64,000 bases of DNA, from contig NZ_FMWM01000002.1 of assembly GCF_900099555.1 (NCBI RefSeq), forward strand, positions 434,001-498,000, given 5' to 3'. The notes beneath the pieces were generated by a model. The model saw only the letters and a list, made by a program, of their open reading frames with translations, was not told where the DNA came from and ran no database searches. This document shows, piece by piece, positions 62,667 through 64,000 of the stretch. This stretch comes from Peptoniphilus raoultii (GTDB lineage Bacteria; Bacillota; Clostridia; Tissierellales; Peptoniphilaceae). Positions within the stretch are counted from its first letter, which is position 1, and each line of letters opens with the position of its first letter. The position numbers and the translations under genes were made by a program.

Positions 62667-64000
62667 ATGAAAAGAAATTTTAAATTTTTAATTATTTGTA
62701 TGGTGGCGATGGTTCTCCTTGCTGGTTGCAAAAATGGTAACAGTTCGCCGAAGGTAGAAAATAAAAATACAAATGCAAATTCTGCAGTTGAAAATTCTAA
62801 GGAGCAGACTTCCAAAGTTAAGGAAAATTTAAAGCTTGTTGACGGGGCGGTGATAAGCTCAATGTCTTCATGCGTTGAGGACAGAGAGATTTGGAAGGAC
62901 TTCGTCGATGAAAAATACATAGATTTTGCAAAGAGGGATGATTATGGCATCCACTTGCCTAGAATTCTTTTGGATTCCAAGGACGCAAAAGCGGCAAACG
63001 ATGAGATTGATGGCTTGGTAAAAGTTATAAAGGATCTTTATGCTACTCATAAAAAGGATATGGAAGATTTCGAAATTGGAATCTACTCTTCTTTTTCCGT
63101 TTATCAAGATGAAAATGTGCTAAGCGTCATGGTTGAAGTTTCCAATATATGGGAGGGCGAGTTCCCGATTTACGGAGTGTATAACTTCTCTCTTCCAGAT
63201 GGAAAATTTATAAATGACGAAGAACTTATGAAAAATTTTGGCACTGACAAGGAAGAAATCCTTGGGATGATTGAAAATGGTCTTAGTGAGGAACAATCTC
63301 GTGAAACGAATCTCTATTATAGAGATGTAACTGATTCTTCTTATATCTACAATCCTTCTAACTACACAGGAAAGATTTTAAACGATATATGGGATAGTTA
63401 CGATTACAAAAATAGTCAAATTTTCATAGATGAAATGGGCACACCTAACTTTGTATTTTTTGAGTATTCCACCATGGGCATGGGACTAATCCCAACGACT
63501 CTAAAACTAAAGATAGATAGATTCGATAGAAGTGAGATTTCCGATGAATATTTAAGAATGGCGAGAAGGCTCGGCGTCGATCCAAAGGATAATAAGTACA
63601 AAGCCTTTGTAATCTATCTTGGATCTGCTTACGATGAAGCTACTTTGAAAGCTCCTCTTGAAAAACTATTTGTTTGGACAAGTATTTTTACTAATTACGA
63701 AGATCCACAGATGCTCATTTCGATGAAAGATGGCGAAGTTGGCGACAGACCTTATTTAAATGGAGAGGAATGCTACCTAGTAATTCCTAAGTACAAAAAC
63801 GCTTCAGTTTCTCTAAAGGAACTGGAACTTTCTGAAGATGGAAAATTAAAAGAGGTTGAAAATATTTATTTAGATGCTATTTCTAGTAGTGGCACCACAT
63901 TTATTATGCAAAATATAAGTGACATCGCTCCAAATGGCAAGATCACCATCAGGTACAGAGACGATACTTTCGAATTCTCACCTTCAACCAGTCTAAAGGA
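62667..64000 (+). CDS. Lipoprotein of unknown function (continues past the window)
   Basis: The ATG at 62667 follows AAGGAGGG. Reads MKRNFKFLIICMVAMVLLAG then C (lipobox LAGC), an Asn/Lys/Ser-rich linker and a large globular domain, open for 444 codons to the end of the window with no stop. The body (GIHLPRILLDSKDAKAANDE, FPIYGVYNFSLPDGKFIND, FVFFEYSTMGMGLIPTTLKL) has no recognised family. It is the third unit with the conserved leader, so it is probably a surface member of the envelope response. Confidence 0.85.
   Translation, partial: MKRNFKFLIICMVAMVLLAGCKNGNSSPKVENKNTNANSAVENSKEQTSKVKENLKLVDGAVISSMSSCVEDREIWKDFVDEKYIDFAKRDDYGIHLPRILLDSKDAKAANDEIDGLVKVIKDLYATHKKDMEDFEIGIYSSFSVYQDENVLSVMVEVSNIWEGEFPIYGVYNFSLPDGKFINDEELMKNFGTDKEEILGMIENGLSEEQSRETNLYYRDVTDSSYIYNPSNYTGKILNDIWDSYDYKNSQIFIDEMGTPNFVFFEYSTMGMGLIPTTLKLKIDRFDRSEISDEYLRMARRLGVDPKDNKYKAFVIYLGSAYDEATLKAPLEKLFVWTSIFTNYEDPQMLISMKDGEVGDRPYLNGEECYLVIPKYKNASVSLKELELSEDGKLKEVENIYLDAISSSGTTFIMQNISDIAPNGKITIRYRDDTFEFSPSTSLK

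Noticed and set aside
1-64000. CRISPR arrays
   Set aside because: No regularly spaced direct repeats with unique spacers were seen; the dispersed island repeats are 1-13 kb apart.

Overview
The window comes from a low-G+C Gram-positive anaerobe. Gene content and protein style (SecA, GuaA, T-box-controlled SerS, an iron alcohol dehydrogenase, AT-rich codon use) fit the Gram-positive anaerobic cocci of the Tissierellia (Peptoniphilus/Anaerococcus/Finegoldia type). That placement is an inference from protein character, not a database match.

Layout. (1) 1-3.5 kb, core: start of serA, serC, and a TetR-controlled membrane-protein operon with a consensus promoter inside tandem operators. (2) 3.6-27.9 kb, a composite genomic island at the 3' end of guaA. 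It is cut into five modules by six same-orientation copies of a repeat of about 340 bp. The modules carry: a MarR-regulated OpuB/EgtU-type ABC transporter with a truncated oxidoreductase and a mobC scrap; a broken MerR regulator behind a 19-bp-spacer promoter; a DUF2254 membrane protein next to a dense array of DNA hairpins; a restriction-modification cluster (two C5 methyltransferases, a PD-(D/E)XK-like nuclease, an Xre regulator, a 998-aa helicase) joined to a decayed integrative mobilizable element (MobC, VapE, integrase, Xis, Xre, HEPN-like cargo); and a Doc/RhuM-like pair, an orphan controller protein with a dead nuclease fragment, and an ISL3 transposase remnant. (3) 27.9-44.6 kb, core: guaA, secA, tRNA-Pro, serS with T-box, MoxR/VWA pair, MATE pump, ABC-F ATPase, beta-lactamase-fold hydrolase, EamA transporter, Fe-ADH, alpha/beta hydrolase. 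(4) 44.6-45.4 kb, a decay zone with scraps of a SsuC-type permease and a PTS IIC protein. (5) 45.4-53.3 kb: GNAT protein, a TetR-MMPL-YhgE/Pip-like efflux operon with twin operators, dpaL interrupted by UGA, and a lipoprotein. (6) 53.5-64 kb, visibly higher in G+C: a three-gene two-component locus, divergent from an envelope cluster (copper-amine-oxidase-N domain protein, SPFH/SHOCT protein, zinc-ribbon membrane protein, DUF4428 protein, TMEM43-like protein, lipoprotein). Three transcription units of this cluster share a conserved leader of about 50 bp.

How the pieces work together. The guaA island reads like a record of repeated site-specific integration. The guaA stop codon lies in a short core shared with the repeat. 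The 3' half of the repeat follows guaA directly. At the far edge, the 5' half is joined to a guaA-like end and stop codon, followed by an orphan terminator that was probably guaA's own. The integrase and vapE of the one recognisable element are both broken, so the island is probably fixed in place unless helped in trans. The 53.5-64 kb locus looks like a self-contained sensing and response system for the cell envelope: the regulator genes sit beside three copies of a candidate activator-dependent promoter.
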